Shown in pieces: positions 15,265-22,506 of a DNA stretch of 64,000 nt. Origin of the DNA: Pseudoruegeria sp. HB172150 (GTDB lineage Bacteria; Pseudomonadota; Alphaproteobacteria; Rhodobacterales; Rhodobacteraceae); NCBI RefSeq assembly GCF_013184805.1, contig NZ_JAATNG010000007.1:62001-126000 (forward strand), given 5' to 3'. The notes beneath the pieces are model-generated. The model was given only the letters and a program-made list of their open reading frames with translations. It made no database searches and was not told the DNA's origin. The position numbers were made by a program, and so were the translations under genes. The stretch's first letter is position 1; each line of letters starts with the position of its first letter.

Positions 15265-15345
15265 CACTGGCCGGCAGCTATACGACAAACCTCGGAATGA
15301 CCGGTCGAAACCGCAGATCGAACGCGGCTTTCGACCGGTCTGCCA
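15244..15345 (+). repeat. About 102-bp direct repeat, copy 2 (3' end and tail of member 2)
   Basis: Second copy of the 14249-14353 repeat. It lies at the same place relative to the stop codon, about 995 bp downstream. Confidence 0.9.
15299..15340 (+). terminator. Hairpin after member 2
   Basis: GACCGGTCGAAA pairs perfectly with TTTCGACCGGTC, with an inner CCGC/GCGG pair. There is no T run, so it may be a terminator or an mRNA 3'-end stabiliser. In repeat copy 1 the right arm is eroded. Confidence 0.5.
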
Positions 15346-15547
15346 GACGAACATTGGGTCGGCCAGAGGAGCGCACGAGCCCGGGAACGGGTGACCTCGG
15401 GACCAGGTGACTCTGGAAGCCTCTCGCTGCGGCTTCAGCAGCAGACATGTCGCGCCCGGACCAACGCCGGCAGCAAGCAATGTCATCCAGCTCGCGGCCG
15501 GCGGGCAGTTTCAAGCCCCCGGAAATTGCCAGGATCACGTATAGAGA
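15346..15547. other. Spacer between members 2 and 3
   Basis: GC-rich. No gene, repeat or RNA was recognised apart from the flanking elements listed. Confidence 0.3.
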
Positions 15548-15579
15548 ATCTCCCAGCTTTCTGCATCCGGACTCCAAGC
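15548..15579 (+). promoter_or_regulatory. Shared upstream element before member 3
   Basis: ATCTCCCAGCTTTC, spacer, ACTCCAAGC. 102 nt lie between it and the ATG. Confidence 0.5.
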
Positions 15580-15681
15580 TTTGCGCGGTCGTTCCAGCTA
15601 ACCTCGCTGCGGGCTTCCGCAACCTGTCTCTACTGGCGCTGAAACCGTTGCGATCCCCTGAATTTTCGAAAAGGAAACAGA

Positions 15682-16218
15682 ATGCTCACGCGAATGAAGC
15701 AGGCAAAAATTGCGGTGGTGGCTATTTCTCTTACCGTTGTAGCGGCAGGATCCGCCCAAGCGACTACTTGCAAAATGCAAGACGACTCTGAAATCAAATT
15801 CACGAGGAAATACGAAGATACCGACTTGAAAGCTAATTACTACAGTAATGGTGGCAGTAAAAACGCGGAAATCAAAAAGTTCTATATTTATAATTGGCTC
15901 ATGCAGGATGTTAACGTGGACGATATCCAATTGCTTCTCAGAGATGAAAAGGGGGATCTTCTCGCGCGCGTTCACCGGGGGCCAAACCTCACCCACACCC
16001 TCGGAGGCGCAAATGCGGGTGCCATTTTTGATGTTCCGTGGGAAGACGGTTACGAGCTTTGGGTCGAAGTCCGGTGGAAAGGCGATGTTCACTACAAGCA
16101 CATGGACACGTCCGTCGACGACGACAACGTGCCATTCAAATTCACCGAAACCAAGAACGGGCTGATCGTCGCACGGAACACGAACCTGGAGGTTGCACCG
16201 CTCTACAGCTGCTCCTGA
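15682..16218 (+). CDS. Array member 3: small exported two-cysteine protein, unknown function
   Basis: A 178-aa protein with the signal peptide ending A-Q-A, mature start T-T-C. The core has F-T-R-K-Y-E-D-T-D-L, Y-Y-S-N-G-G-S, E-I-K-K-F-Y-I-Y-N, V-D-D-I-Q-L-L-L-R-D, D-V-P-W-E-D-G-Y-E-L-W-V-E-V-R-W and H-Y-K-H-M-D. It ends with V-A-P-L-Y-S-C-S. The most consensus-like member. AAAGGAAACAGA before the ATG is a good ribosome binding site; an internal ATG four codons later is possible. Confidence 0.85.
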   Translation: MLTRMKQAKIAVVAISLTVVAAGSAQATTCKMQDDSEIKFTRKYEDTDLKANYYSNGGSKNAEIKKFYIYNWLMQDVNVDDIQLLLRDEKGDLLARVHRGPNLTHTLGGANAGAIFDVPWEDGYELWVEVRWKGDVHYKHMDTSVDDDNVPFKFTETKNGLIVARNTNLEVAPLYSCS

Positions 16219-16340
16219 CGCTGGTTTACCGACGTTCCGAATGCCTTCGATCAGTCAACGCACCGGCCTGGACAAAGACTGACCGTTAGCTTCCTGCGGA
16301 TCTACCGCATGCACCGCATACCGGCAGGTATTCGAAGGAA

Positions 16341-16363
16341 GCCGCTCAATCTTGTCGAGCGGC
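16341..16363 (+). terminator. Hairpin after member 3
   Basis: GCCGCTC / GAGCGGC with a 9-nt loop, about 120 bp after the stop. The following T content is weak. Confidence 0.4.
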
Positions 16364-16445
16364 CTGTCGTTTGCAGGTGCCACATCGGCAAGACAATCCG
16401 CGCCGCCAGTCCGGCTACGCGGTGCCGTGCCGAATTTCTCCAGGT

Positions 16446-16478
16446 ATTCTCCCGATTTCCAGCATCCAAACTACAAGC
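16446..16478 (+). promoter_or_regulatory. Shared upstream element before member 4 pseudogene
   Basis: TTCTCCCGATTTC, spacer, CTACAAGC. 104 nt before the ancestral ATG. It is preserved although the gene is broken. CTTATGGCA a little downstream is shared with member 8. Confidence 0.5.
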
Positions 16479-16582
16479 ATAGCCCACAGTCTTATGGCAT
16501 TCGTGCGCGCAAGGGGTCGCTGCACAACCTTGGCAGTTTGAGCCTAATGTAATTGCTTCCCAAGACCAACCGGATCAGTCAC

Positions 16583-17121
16583 ATGAACTCGCTCGCCAAA
16601 TATACAGCTCTCGTGGCGATGGTTATGGGTTTCACACCATCCGCTTCGACCGCAGAAATCAAATACAGCTGCATGTACTTGGACAGCAACGGCCAGATGA
16701 CCAGGGAGCGGATAAACGGCTCCGTCGAGTACTCGGATACAGGTTTGTTCGAAGACTACGTCAAACGTGGCGGCAGCGAATCCGCGCCTACGAAGACCTT
16801 TTTCATCATCAACGGGCAAAACAAGGACATCGGAGACATTCGGCTCCGCCTATACGATGAAGAAAACGAACTTATCCTTGCCGCGCAGAAGACCCAGACT
16901 TCCCTGGAAGTGCGCAGTGAGTACAACACCGTAAAACCGACGCCAAGTTCAATGTCCCTTGGTACAAGATCTATCAAATCTACGTTCAGATACGGTGGAG
17001 GCAGAACGTACATTAAAAAAGCATGGATAAAGGAGCCATGTTTGACTTTGGTTCCAATAGAAATGGCCTCGTCTCAACCAGAAGCAAAACCCTGGGAACA
17101 GAAGCGATACACTACTGGTAG
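16583..17121 (+). pseudogene. Array member 4: frameshifted and nonsense-mutated copy, sister of member 8
   Basis: The 5' part is intact: signal peptide, then Y-S-C-M-Y, T-G-L-F-E-D-Y-V-K-R-G-G-S, K-T-F-F-I-I-N-G-Q-N-K-D. Around 16931-16936 the frame is lost. Reading one base over restores A-K-F-N-V-P-W, Q-I-Y-V-Q-I-R-W-R-Q and, after a TAA at 17014-17016 where member 8 has TAC (tyrosine of H-Y-K), S-M-D-K, N-G-L-V, R-S-K-T-L-G-T and the terminal W-stop at 17119-17121. So there is one single-base deletion and one stop mutation. The original frame continues out of register to 17149, giving a chimeric 189-aa product that may still be exported. Confidence 0.88.
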
Positions 17122-17195
17122 TGTACTCCACTTTCGACGCCGCTTTTAACTGGCAAATCTGAAAACCCGCCGTGGCCGCATCGGCTGACCCTTCC

Positions 17196-17211
17196 CGCTG
17201 ATCATTCCGTG
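17196..17211 (+). promoter_or_regulatory. Proximal element before member 5
   Basis: CCGCTGATCATTCCGTG-like sequence ending 23 nt before the ATG, followed by ACAGGAAACA. It aligns with CCCTGATCAATCCCTG at the same distance before members 6 and 7. Confidence 0.45.
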
Positions 17212-17234
17212 TAAAACAAAACAGGAAACATCAC

Positions 17235-17801
17235 ATGTCATACCTCAGGAAGTCTCTCAACATTGCGGCGATACAAATACTGACCTCAGTGGCGCTGACA
17301 GGCTCGGCGTTCGCATTTACTTGCGAGAAAGATGACGGCACCAAATTAGACATCGGGCAAAAGTATGCGGACATCTCGATGTGGCATGGAAATCAGACAG
17401 GAAAAGAAATTTATATCGTAAACGGAGAAGACACTAATCCCATAAACGAAGTTCAACTTTTGATAAACGACAAATCTGGGAACATTGTTGACCGGACAGT
17501 TGGCGAACCGGAAATAGACTCTTCCGATCATCTTAAAGCCGTGCTGGTTACGTCTGAGAAAGTCGAAAATGACGACGCTGAAATCGGCGCGCGTTTCACC
17601 ATGAGCTGGGAGGAAGGCTATTCACTTTATGTAGAGGTGAAATGGAAAGGCGATATACATTACAAGCGGTATAACAAAGACTTGGACAATGGCTACGCAC
17701 CATTCACGTTTCCGGTCGAAAATGGAAGAGCAGTGAACGGTATGATCGTTACACGGCATAGTTCCGGCCTGGGCGTCGTACCCCTCTATGATTGCGAGTG
17801 A
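17235..17801 (+). CDS. Array member 5: small exported two-cysteine protein, unknown function
   Basis: A 188-aa protein of the second subfamily (members 5, 6, 7 and 10 positions away member 8's neighbour at 21605). Signal peptide with S-V-A-L-T-G-S-A-F-A, mature start F-T-C. The core has K-E-I-Y-I-V-N-G-E-D, I-N-E-V-Q-L-L-I-N-D, D-R-T-V-G-E-P-E-I, F-T-M-S-W-E-E-G-Y-S-L-Y-V-E-V-K-W-K-G-D, H-Y-K-R, then N-G-M-I-V-T-R-H and the end P-L-Y-D-C-E. AGGAAAC precedes the ATG. AT-rich relative to its spacers. Confidence 0.85.
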   Translation: MSYLRKSLNIAAIQILTSVALTGSAFAFTCEKDDGTKLDIGQKYADISMWHGNQTGKEIYIVNGEDTNPINEVQLLINDKSGNIVDRTVGEPEIDSSDHLKAVLVTSEKVENDDAEIGARFTMSWEEGYSLYVEVKWKGDIHYKRYNKDLDNGYAPFTFPVENGRAVNGMIVTRHSSGLGVVPLYDCE

Positions 17802-18014
17802 AAAGGATAACTACACGTCCTTCTGATCGCCTGCAGCAACGCAGATTGGGTCGCCACACCAGAGGTCCGGTCACGCCACTCATGCAGCCCTACATCGGGA
17901 AACGGGCGGATCACCGTAGAAAGCCTGCAACTCGAGGACCTCACCTGCTCTCCAAGGGGCTTTCGAGACTGCCTCAGACAATCCAGCACGAGCTTATCGG
18001 CGTACTCCAGGCCC

Positions 18015-18030
18015 CCCTGATCAATCCCTG
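18015..18030 (+). promoter_or_regulatory. Proximal element before member 6
   Basis: CCCTGATCAATCCCTG, ending 24 nt before the ATG. Identical 16-mer before member 7. Confidence 0.5.
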
Positions 18031-18054
18031 GTAAATAGCAACAGGAAACAACAA

Positions 18055-18621
18055 ATGAACTGCCTGAAAAAATCTCTCAACATTGCTGCCCTAAATGCAC
18101 TGACCTCGGTGGCGCTTACTACCTCCGCATTTGCGTTTACATGTAAAGATGAGGTTGGAAACTCTATCACCGTCGATCCGGTATATGAAGACGTATCCAT
18201 GTGGCATGCCTCCAAGCCATCAAAGGAAATCTTCATTATTAATGGTGATGTTAAGAGAGACATAAACGAAATTCAGCTTCTGATAAATGACAAAGACGGA
18301 AATATTGTTGACCGGACAGTTGGAGAACCGGATATAGAATCGACTGAAACAGCACAATATGTCATGCCGGGAACTGCAATTATTGTGGTTGGTAATTCCG
18401 ATATTGGCGCGCGATTCAGCATGAGCTGGGAGGATGACTACTCTCTCTATGTAGAAGTAAAGTGGAGAGGCGATGTTCATTACAAGCGGTTTAATAAAGA
18501 TTTGGACAACGGCTACGCGCCATTCACATTTCCTGTTGAATATGGAAAGGCTGTGAATGGCCTGATCGTTACGCGGCACGGTTCGGGACTAGGTGTCGAA
18601 CCGCTCTATGAATGTAGATGA
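18055..18621 (+). CDS. Array member 6: small exported two-cysteine protein, unknown function
   Basis: A 188-aa protein, closest to member 5: the signal peptide ends S-A-F-A, then F-T-C-K. It shares Y-E-D-V-S-M-W-H, K-E-I-F-I-I-N-G, D-R-T-V-G-E-P-D-I, F-S-M-S-W-E-D-D-Y-S-L-Y-V-E-V-K-W, H-Y-K-R-F-N-K-D-L-D-N-G-Y-A-P-F. It ends P-L-Y-E-C-R. Its last 60 bp are almost identical to those of member 7 although the bodies differ. Confidence 0.85.
   Translation: MNCLKKSLNIAALNALTSVALTTSAFAFTCKDEVGNSITVDPVYEDVSMWHASKPSKEIFIINGDVKRDINEIQLLINDKDGNIVDRTVGEPDIESTETAQYVMPGTAIIVVGNSDIGARFSMSWEDDYSLYVEVKWRGDVHYKRFNKDLDNGYAPFTFPVEYGKAVNGLIVTRHGSGLGVEPLYECR
18559..18599 (+). repeat. 41-bp identical segment shared by members 6 and 7, copy 1
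   Basis: Encodes G-L-I-V-T-R-H-G-S-G-L-G-V. Identical to 19475-19515, while member 5 differs at several bases in the same place. Confidence 0.9.
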
Positions 18622-18836
18622 CAAGGATGACTCCACATCCTTCTGCTCGCCCCCAGGCAAACCACCATTCCATCGCCACAACGAAGGTCCGGTCGTACTC
18701 ATCCCCCAGCTCAACATGAAGCTAAGGAAAACGGGCGGTCCATCGTAGAAAACCCGAAAAGCCAGGACCTCAACTGCTGGCCAACGGGATCCCGAGGCTG
18801 GCCCTGGGCACATCCGATCGCCTGGCAAGGATAGCC

Positions 18837-18856
18837 GGGGCGTCATCCGGCGCCCC
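18837..18856 (+). terminator. Hairpin in the member 6-7 spacer
   Basis: GGGGCG / CGCCCC with an 8-nt loop and no T run; weak terminator candidate. Confidence 0.3.
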
Positions 18857-18934
18857 TTCCGCTTCCAAAGGCTCACTTAACCGCAACGATGTCCGCTTCA
18901 GAGACGCCGCCAAAGATCGGCTGACGCAGGGCAC

Positions 18935-18950
18935 CCCTGATCAATCCCTG
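18935..18950 (+). promoter_or_regulatory. Proximal element before member 7
   Basis: CCCTGATCAATCCCTG, 23 nt before the ATG, followed by AAAGGAAAAG. Confidence 0.5.
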
Positions 18951-18973
18951 ATACAGAACAAAGGAAAAGACAC

Positions 18974-19537
18974 ATGATCTCTCACAGGAAGTCACTCGGC
19001 ATTGCCGCGATACTTGCAATAACCTCAGTGGCGCTGACAGGCTCCGCGTCCGCCTTCACCTGTAAAAATGAGAATGGTGACGCTTTAAGCTTCGGGCAGA
19101 AATATGAAGACAATTCCTTGTTGCGTGACTCCGGAGCATCAAAGGAATTTTTCATTGTAAACGGCGAGGCAAAAATAGCCATAAATGAAGTTAAACTCGT
19201 AATTCACGAAGAAGACGGAAGCGTCGTTGACAGCACCGTTGGAGAACCGGATATCGATTCCGATGAGGACGTTTATGCCGTCTTCAATGGAGAGGCATAT
19301 GTATTCGAGAATACTGACATTGGCGCGCGTTTCGGCCTGACTTGGGATGATGATTACCATCTTTATGTCATGGTCAAATGGCGTTATGACGTTCACTCTA
19401 AGGGCCTGAACGACGATCTTGATGGCGACTACAATCCATTCACATTTCCAGTCGAAGAGGCAGGAACTGTGAACGGCCTGATCGTTACGCGGCACGGTTC
19501 GGGACTAGGTGTCGATCCGCTCTATGACTGCGAGTAA
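18974..19537 (+). CDS. Array member 7: small exported two-cysteine protein, unknown function
   Basis: A 187-aa protein with the signal peptide ending S-A-S-A and mature start F-T-C-K. More acidic and diverged in the middle than members 5 and 6: K-E-F-F-I-V-N-G-E-A, I-N-E-V-K-L-V-I-H-E, V-G-E-P-D-I-D, F-G-L-T-W-D-D-D-Y-H-L-Y-V-M-V-K-W. The usual H-Y-K is H-S-K here. It ends P-L-Y-D-C-E. The C-terminal coding segment is shared base for base with member 6. Confidence 0.85.
   Translation: MISHRKSLGIAAILAITSVALTGSASAFTCKNENGDALSFGQKYEDNSLLRDSGASKEFFIVNGEAKIAINEVKLVIHEEDGSVVDSTVGEPDIDSDEDVYAVFNGEAYVFENTDIGARFGLTWDDDYHLYVMVKWRYDVHSKGLNDDLDGDYNPFTFPVEEAGTVNGLIVTRHGSGLGVDPLYDCE
19475..19515 (+). repeat. 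41-bp identical segment shared by members 6 and 7, copy 2
   Basis: Same sequence as 18559-18599. Confidence 0.9.
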
Positions 19538-19573
19538 CTTGGTTAGCACCATATCCTGCTGATCACCTGCCTT

Positions 19574-19607
19574 GGCGACAGGGGCGCCGTCCGGCGTCCC
19601 TGTCGCC
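19574..19607 (+). terminator. Strong hairpin after member 7
   Basis: GGCGACAGGG / CCCTGTCGCC continues inward to give about 15 pairs around a GTCC loop. No T run follows. It separates the array from the phosphotransferase gene. Confidence 0.55.
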
Positions 19608-19675
19608 TCCGGGAGTTCACCCGAAGGTAACTCTAGCCGCTTGAATTGATCGCCCGATCCGTTATCGCACCCCAG

Positions 19676-20554
19676 GTGCACAGCGATCAGATCCACATAG
19701 ACCACGGGCTCGTCTCCGCCCTGCTGCGGCAGCAGGTACCCGCTCTCGCGGACCGCCCCCTGCGCCGCCTGAACACAGGCGGCACCGAAAACGCCCTGTT
19801 CCGCCTTGGCGAAAGCCACGCGGTGCGCCTGCCGATCCGGCCCGGCGCCGCGGACTCCATGGCGCGCGAGATCCGCTGGCTGCCGCATCTTGTGCCCCAC
19901 CTGCCGCTCGCTTCGCCCGGGCTGGTCCACGCAGGAACCGCGACCGATGCCTACCCATATCCGTGGATCGTCCAGCACTGGCTACCGGGCGACGACGCGG
20001 CCACCACACCGCCCGATGACCTGACTGCCGCCGCGGACACGCTCGCCGGTCTCATCCGCGCCCTGCATGCCATCCCGGTCCCTGTTCCCGCCCCCAGCGG
20101 CGGCCGCGGCGGCCCGCTTGTTACCCGCGACGAACCCTTCGCCGCCGCCCTCACGCAAAGCACCGGCCTCACGGACACCGAACGCGCCGCCGCCCACTGG
20201 CAGGCCGCGCGCGCCGTGCCGGCATGGCAGGGCGCGCCGGTCTGGATACATGGAGACCTGATCCCCGCGAACCTGCTGGTCCGCGACGGCCGTATCGCCG
20301 GCCTGCTCGATTTCGGCGCGATGGGGGTCGGCGATCCCGCCTACGACCTGATCCCTGCATGGTTCGTGCTGGATGCCGCTGCGCGCCGGCGTTTCCGTGC
20401 CATCACCGAAACCGATGACGCCACCTGGATCCGCGCCCGCGGGCTCGTCGTGTCGCAAAGCATTATCGCCCTGCCTTATTATCTGAATACCAACCCGACG
20501 ATGGTCGCACTCGCCCGCCGCGGGTTGACCGAGGCGCTGCCCGAACCGGTTTAA
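19676..20554 (+). CDS. Aminoglycoside-phosphotransferase-family kinase
   Basis: About 292 aa in the APH/choline-kinase fold. W-I-H-G-D-L-I-P-A-N-L-L-V near residue 190 is the Brenner catalytic loop with Asp and Asn. L-L-D-F-G-A-M-G-V-G-D-P near residue 210 supplies the metal-binding Asp. The early T-E-N-A-L-F-R-L-G segment is the nucleotide-binding strand. The GTG at 19676 (MHSDQIHIDHGLV) was preferred over a TTG at 19646 from the family N-terminus. GC-rich, unlike the array genes around it. Substrate unknown; resistance should not be assumed. Confidence 0.8.
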   Translation: MHSDQIHIDHGLVSALLRQQVPALADRPLRRLNTGGTENALFRLGESHAVRLPIRPGAADSMAREIRWLPHLVPHLPLASPGLVHAGTATDAYPYPWIVQHWLPGDDAATTPPDDLTAAADTLAGLIRALHAIPVPVPAPSGGRGGPLVTRDEPFAAALTQSTGLTDTERAAAHWQAARAVPAWQGAPVWIHGDLIPANLLVRDGRIAGLLDFGAMGVGDPAYDLIPAWFVLDAAARRRFRAITETDDATWIRARGLVVSQSIIALPYYLNTNPTMVALARRGLTEALPEPV

Positions 20555-20562
20555 CCCGGCCT

Positions 20563-20756
20563 GTTTCTCGCTCGACTTCCGCTCGATGCGCCCGTTCACG
20601 CCCCCGCCTGGCTCGGCTCCCGGTCGTCGGCACCCCCCCGCCGCCCCGGATCCGCGCGTTGCCGCTATGCCCACCCACGCGCAGCACCTCCGCGAACACG
20701 AACCGGCATCCAGGCTGCGAGCGGACCGTAGAACCCGGACCGATACAGCTCCAGCG
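20563..20756 (-). pseudogene. Decayed remnant of the OmpA/MotB-like gene's 3' end, copy 1
   Basis: Blocks collinear with the C-terminal coding part of the gene at 23403-26159, same orientation: GCTCGATGCGCCCGTTCA, GCCTGGCTCGGCTCCC, CCGCCGCCCCGGATC, CGAACACGAACCGG and CCCGGACCGATACAGCTCC. About 465 bp of the intact gene is compressed into 194 bp by several deletions, so it is non-functional. Confidence 0.75.
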
Positions 20757-20833
20757 CGTCCTTCGAGCCCCGCTGGCTGCGCATCCCCGACCCATCCAGA
20801 TGATCGGCGGTCGCGCCGGGGAAATACACATAA

Positions 20834-20864
20834 TCTCCCGTATTTCGGCAGGCAATCTGCAAGC
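20834..20864 (+). promoter_or_regulatory. Shared upstream element before member 8
   Basis: ATCTCCCGTATTTC, spacer, TGCAAGC. 104 nt lie between it and the ATG, then CTTATGGCA as before member 4. Confidence 0.5.
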
Positions 20865-20968
20865 TGCAACCGCACCCTTATGGCACACTACCCGCGCAAT
20901 GCCGCTGCTTACGCCAGGCAGGTGAAGCCCAGAGTAACCGTTCACCAAATCCAATCCGGAGCAGTCTC

Positions 20969-21487
20969 ATGAACCTGTTAGTCAAATCAGCCGCCCTTGC
21001 GGGAATGGTGCTGAGCCTCACGTCCACCGCTTCGAGCGCGTACACGAATTATTCCTGTCTGTACAAAGTCGGAAACGGACAAGCGAATGGAACGATCAAA
21101 TATCAAAGCACGGGCCTTTTCGATGACTATGTCGACCGCGGAGGCAGCGCTTCAACTTCAAAAAAGACGTTCTTCATCGTTAACCACCAAAACAAGGAAG
21201 TCGGCAATGTACGGCTTAAGTTATACGACAAAGACAACAAACTGATCGCACAGAAAACTGAAACTTCAATGGAAGCATACAATGAATACAATGACGTAAA
21301 TACAGGCGCTAAGTTTACTATTCCTTGGGTGAGCACCTATCAACTCTACGTTCAGGTACGGTGGAGGAAAGACGACCATTACAAAAGCATGGATAAGAAT
21401 GATATGTACGAATTCGGCTCAAACAGCAATGGACTGGTCGTGACCCGCAGCAAAACTCTGGGAACAAAAGAGGTCTACTGCTGGTAG
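20969..21487 (+). CDS. Array member 8: small exported two-cysteine protein, unknown function
   Basis: A 172-aa protein, intact sister of the member 4 pseudogene. The signal peptide ends S-S-A near residue 24, then Y-T-N-Y-S-C. The core has S-T-G-L-F-D-D-Y-V-D-R-G-G-S, K-K-T-F-F-I-V-N, G-N-V-R-L-K-L-Y-D-K-D-N, F-T-I-P-W-V-S-T-Y-Q-L-Y-V-Q-V-R-W, H-Y-K-S-M-D-K, N-G-L-V-V-T-R. The end is V-Y-C-W instead of P-L-Y-x-C. The W-E-D-G-Y motif is W-V-S-T-Y here. Confidence 0.85.
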   Translation: MNLLVKSAALAGMVLSLTSTASSAYTNYSCLYKVGNGQANGTIKYQSTGLFDDYVDRGGSASTSKKTFFIVNHQNKEVGNVRLKLYDKDNKLIAQKTETSMEAYNEYNDVNTGAKFTIPWVSTYQLYVQVRWRKDDHYKSMDKNDMYEFGSNSNGLVVTRSKTLGTKEVYCW

Positions 21488-21604
21488 CTCACATCGCGGA
21501 ACAGCCAGAATAATACCGGCGGGAAAGCTAGTCTGCCAGGACCGGATCGGCTGTCCGGGATGAATCAAACCCAGTCGGCCCCATACTATAATAGGAAACG
21601 ACTC

Positions 21605-22186
21605 ATGACCTTGCGTAAGAAACTTCTCGCGGCCGCAGTGATAATCCCACCACTTTCAATTGCGCTGACAGGCGCAGCATTCGCAAATGCCACCTTCACC
21701 TGTGAAAAGGAGGATGGGACAACTTTTTCGGCCCAGGTAAAATACAGCGACAAATCCCTTAAAGTGGAAAATGCCACCGCAAAAACCTTGTACCTTGTAA
21801 ACGGCGACGACAATCGGGACATTAACGAGATACAGCTATTACTATGGGACAAAGACGGAAATCTTGTAAGCCGCACCATTGGACAACCTGATATCAGCTC
21901 TACAAAGGATATAGTCGCCGCTGCCGGTGGCTCCGGTTTGATTGAAACCACGAACGCCGATATTGCCGCCCAATTTAACATAACCTGGGAAGACGGCTAT
22001 GAACTGTGGGTTGAGGCCAAGTGGAGACAGGATGTGCATTACAAGCGGCGCAGTGAGTCTCACGACTACGGTTATCTACCATTCGTGTATCCCGTCGAAA
22101 GCAATGGAACCGTTAATGGCCTGATACTCTCACGCAATAGCTGGGGTTTGGGTGCTAGGCCGCTCTACAATTGTCACGCGCAATAG
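21605..22186 (+). CDS. Array member 9: small exported two-cysteine protein with altered C-terminus
   Basis: A 193-aa protein of the subfamily of members 5-7. Signal peptide with I-A-L-T-G-A-A-F-A, then T-F-T-C-E-K-E-D-G-T. The core has T-L-Y-L-V-N-G-D-D, I-N-E-I-Q-L-L-L-W-D, R-T-I-G-Q-P-D-I, F-N-I-T-W-E-D-G-Y-E-L-W-V-E-A-K-W, H-Y-K-R. It ends P-L-Y-N-C-H-A-Q because a 46-bp tandem duplication runs through the stop region; the ancestral stop was P-L-Y-N-C-H-stop, still visible at 22205-22225. TAGGAAAC precedes the ATG at 21605. Confidence 0.85.
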   Translation: MTLRKKLLAAAVIIPPLSIALTGAAFANATFTCEKEDGTTFSAQVKYSDKSLKVENATAKTLYLVNGDDNRDINEIQLLLWDKDGNLVSRTIGQPDISSTKDIVAAAGGSGLIETTNADIAAQFNITWEDGYELWVEAKWRQDVHYKRRSESHDYGYLPFVYPVESNGTVNGLILSRNSWGLGARPLYNCHAQ

Positions 22187-22219
22187 CTGGGGTTTGGTTG
22201 CTAGGCCGCTCTACAATTG
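22133..22219 (+). repeat. Tandem duplication, period 46 bp, over the stop of member 9
   Basis: 22133-22173 and 22179-22219 are 41-bp copies with one mismatch. The period is not a multiple of three, so reading into the second copy shifts frame and stops early. Looks recent. Confidence 0.95.
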
Positions 22220-22282
22220 CCATTAGCGGGGCTCGGGCGTGGACTTACCCCTCGCCCGAGTTTCCATCCGCGCTGATACAGC

Positions 22283-22363
22283 CTATTTCTCTGTCAGCTT
22301 CAGCTCGATGCGCCGGTTCGCCGCCCGTGCCTCTGGCGAATTGCCCTCCGCAATCGGCTGCCC
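22283..22363 (-). pseudogene. Remnant of the OmpA/MotB-like gene's 3' end, copy 2
   Basis: About 80 bp matching 23403-23482 with only a handful of differences, including GCTTCAGCTCGATGCG and CAATCGGCTG. It encodes the reverse of the last about 26 residues (R-R-I-E-L-K-L-T-x-K). Younger than copy 1. The remaining spacer to 22506 shows nothing recognisable. Confidence 0.88.
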
Positions 22364-22506
22364 GCGATCAGCCCGGGCCAATCACCTATACACTACACAA
22401 GGAGACGGCTTTGGGAACGTGCGCCGGATCGGCAAGGACGACGCCAGGCGGCGCGGACAGCATAGAAAAGCGCATTTTCGGCCGGCGCACCAAGCGTCAA
22501 CATGTC

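Larger units (their letters stand above)
18622..18973. other. 352-bp spacer between members 6 and 7
   Basis: GC-rich (42 of 60 bases at 18781-18840). It is recognisably related to the 17802-18054 spacer between members 5 and 6: a similar order of AAGGAT, GGTCCGGTC, AACGGGCGG, GTAGAAA and AGGACCTCA blocks. So gene plus spacer was duplicated as a unit. It contains the hairpin GGGGCG / CGCCCC at 18837-18856 and the CCCTGATCAATCCCTG element. Confidence 0.6.

Noticed and set aside
19676-20554. Aminoglycoside resistance gene
   Set aside because: The fold is shared by many small-molecule kinases; nothing in the sequence points to an aminoglycoside substrate.
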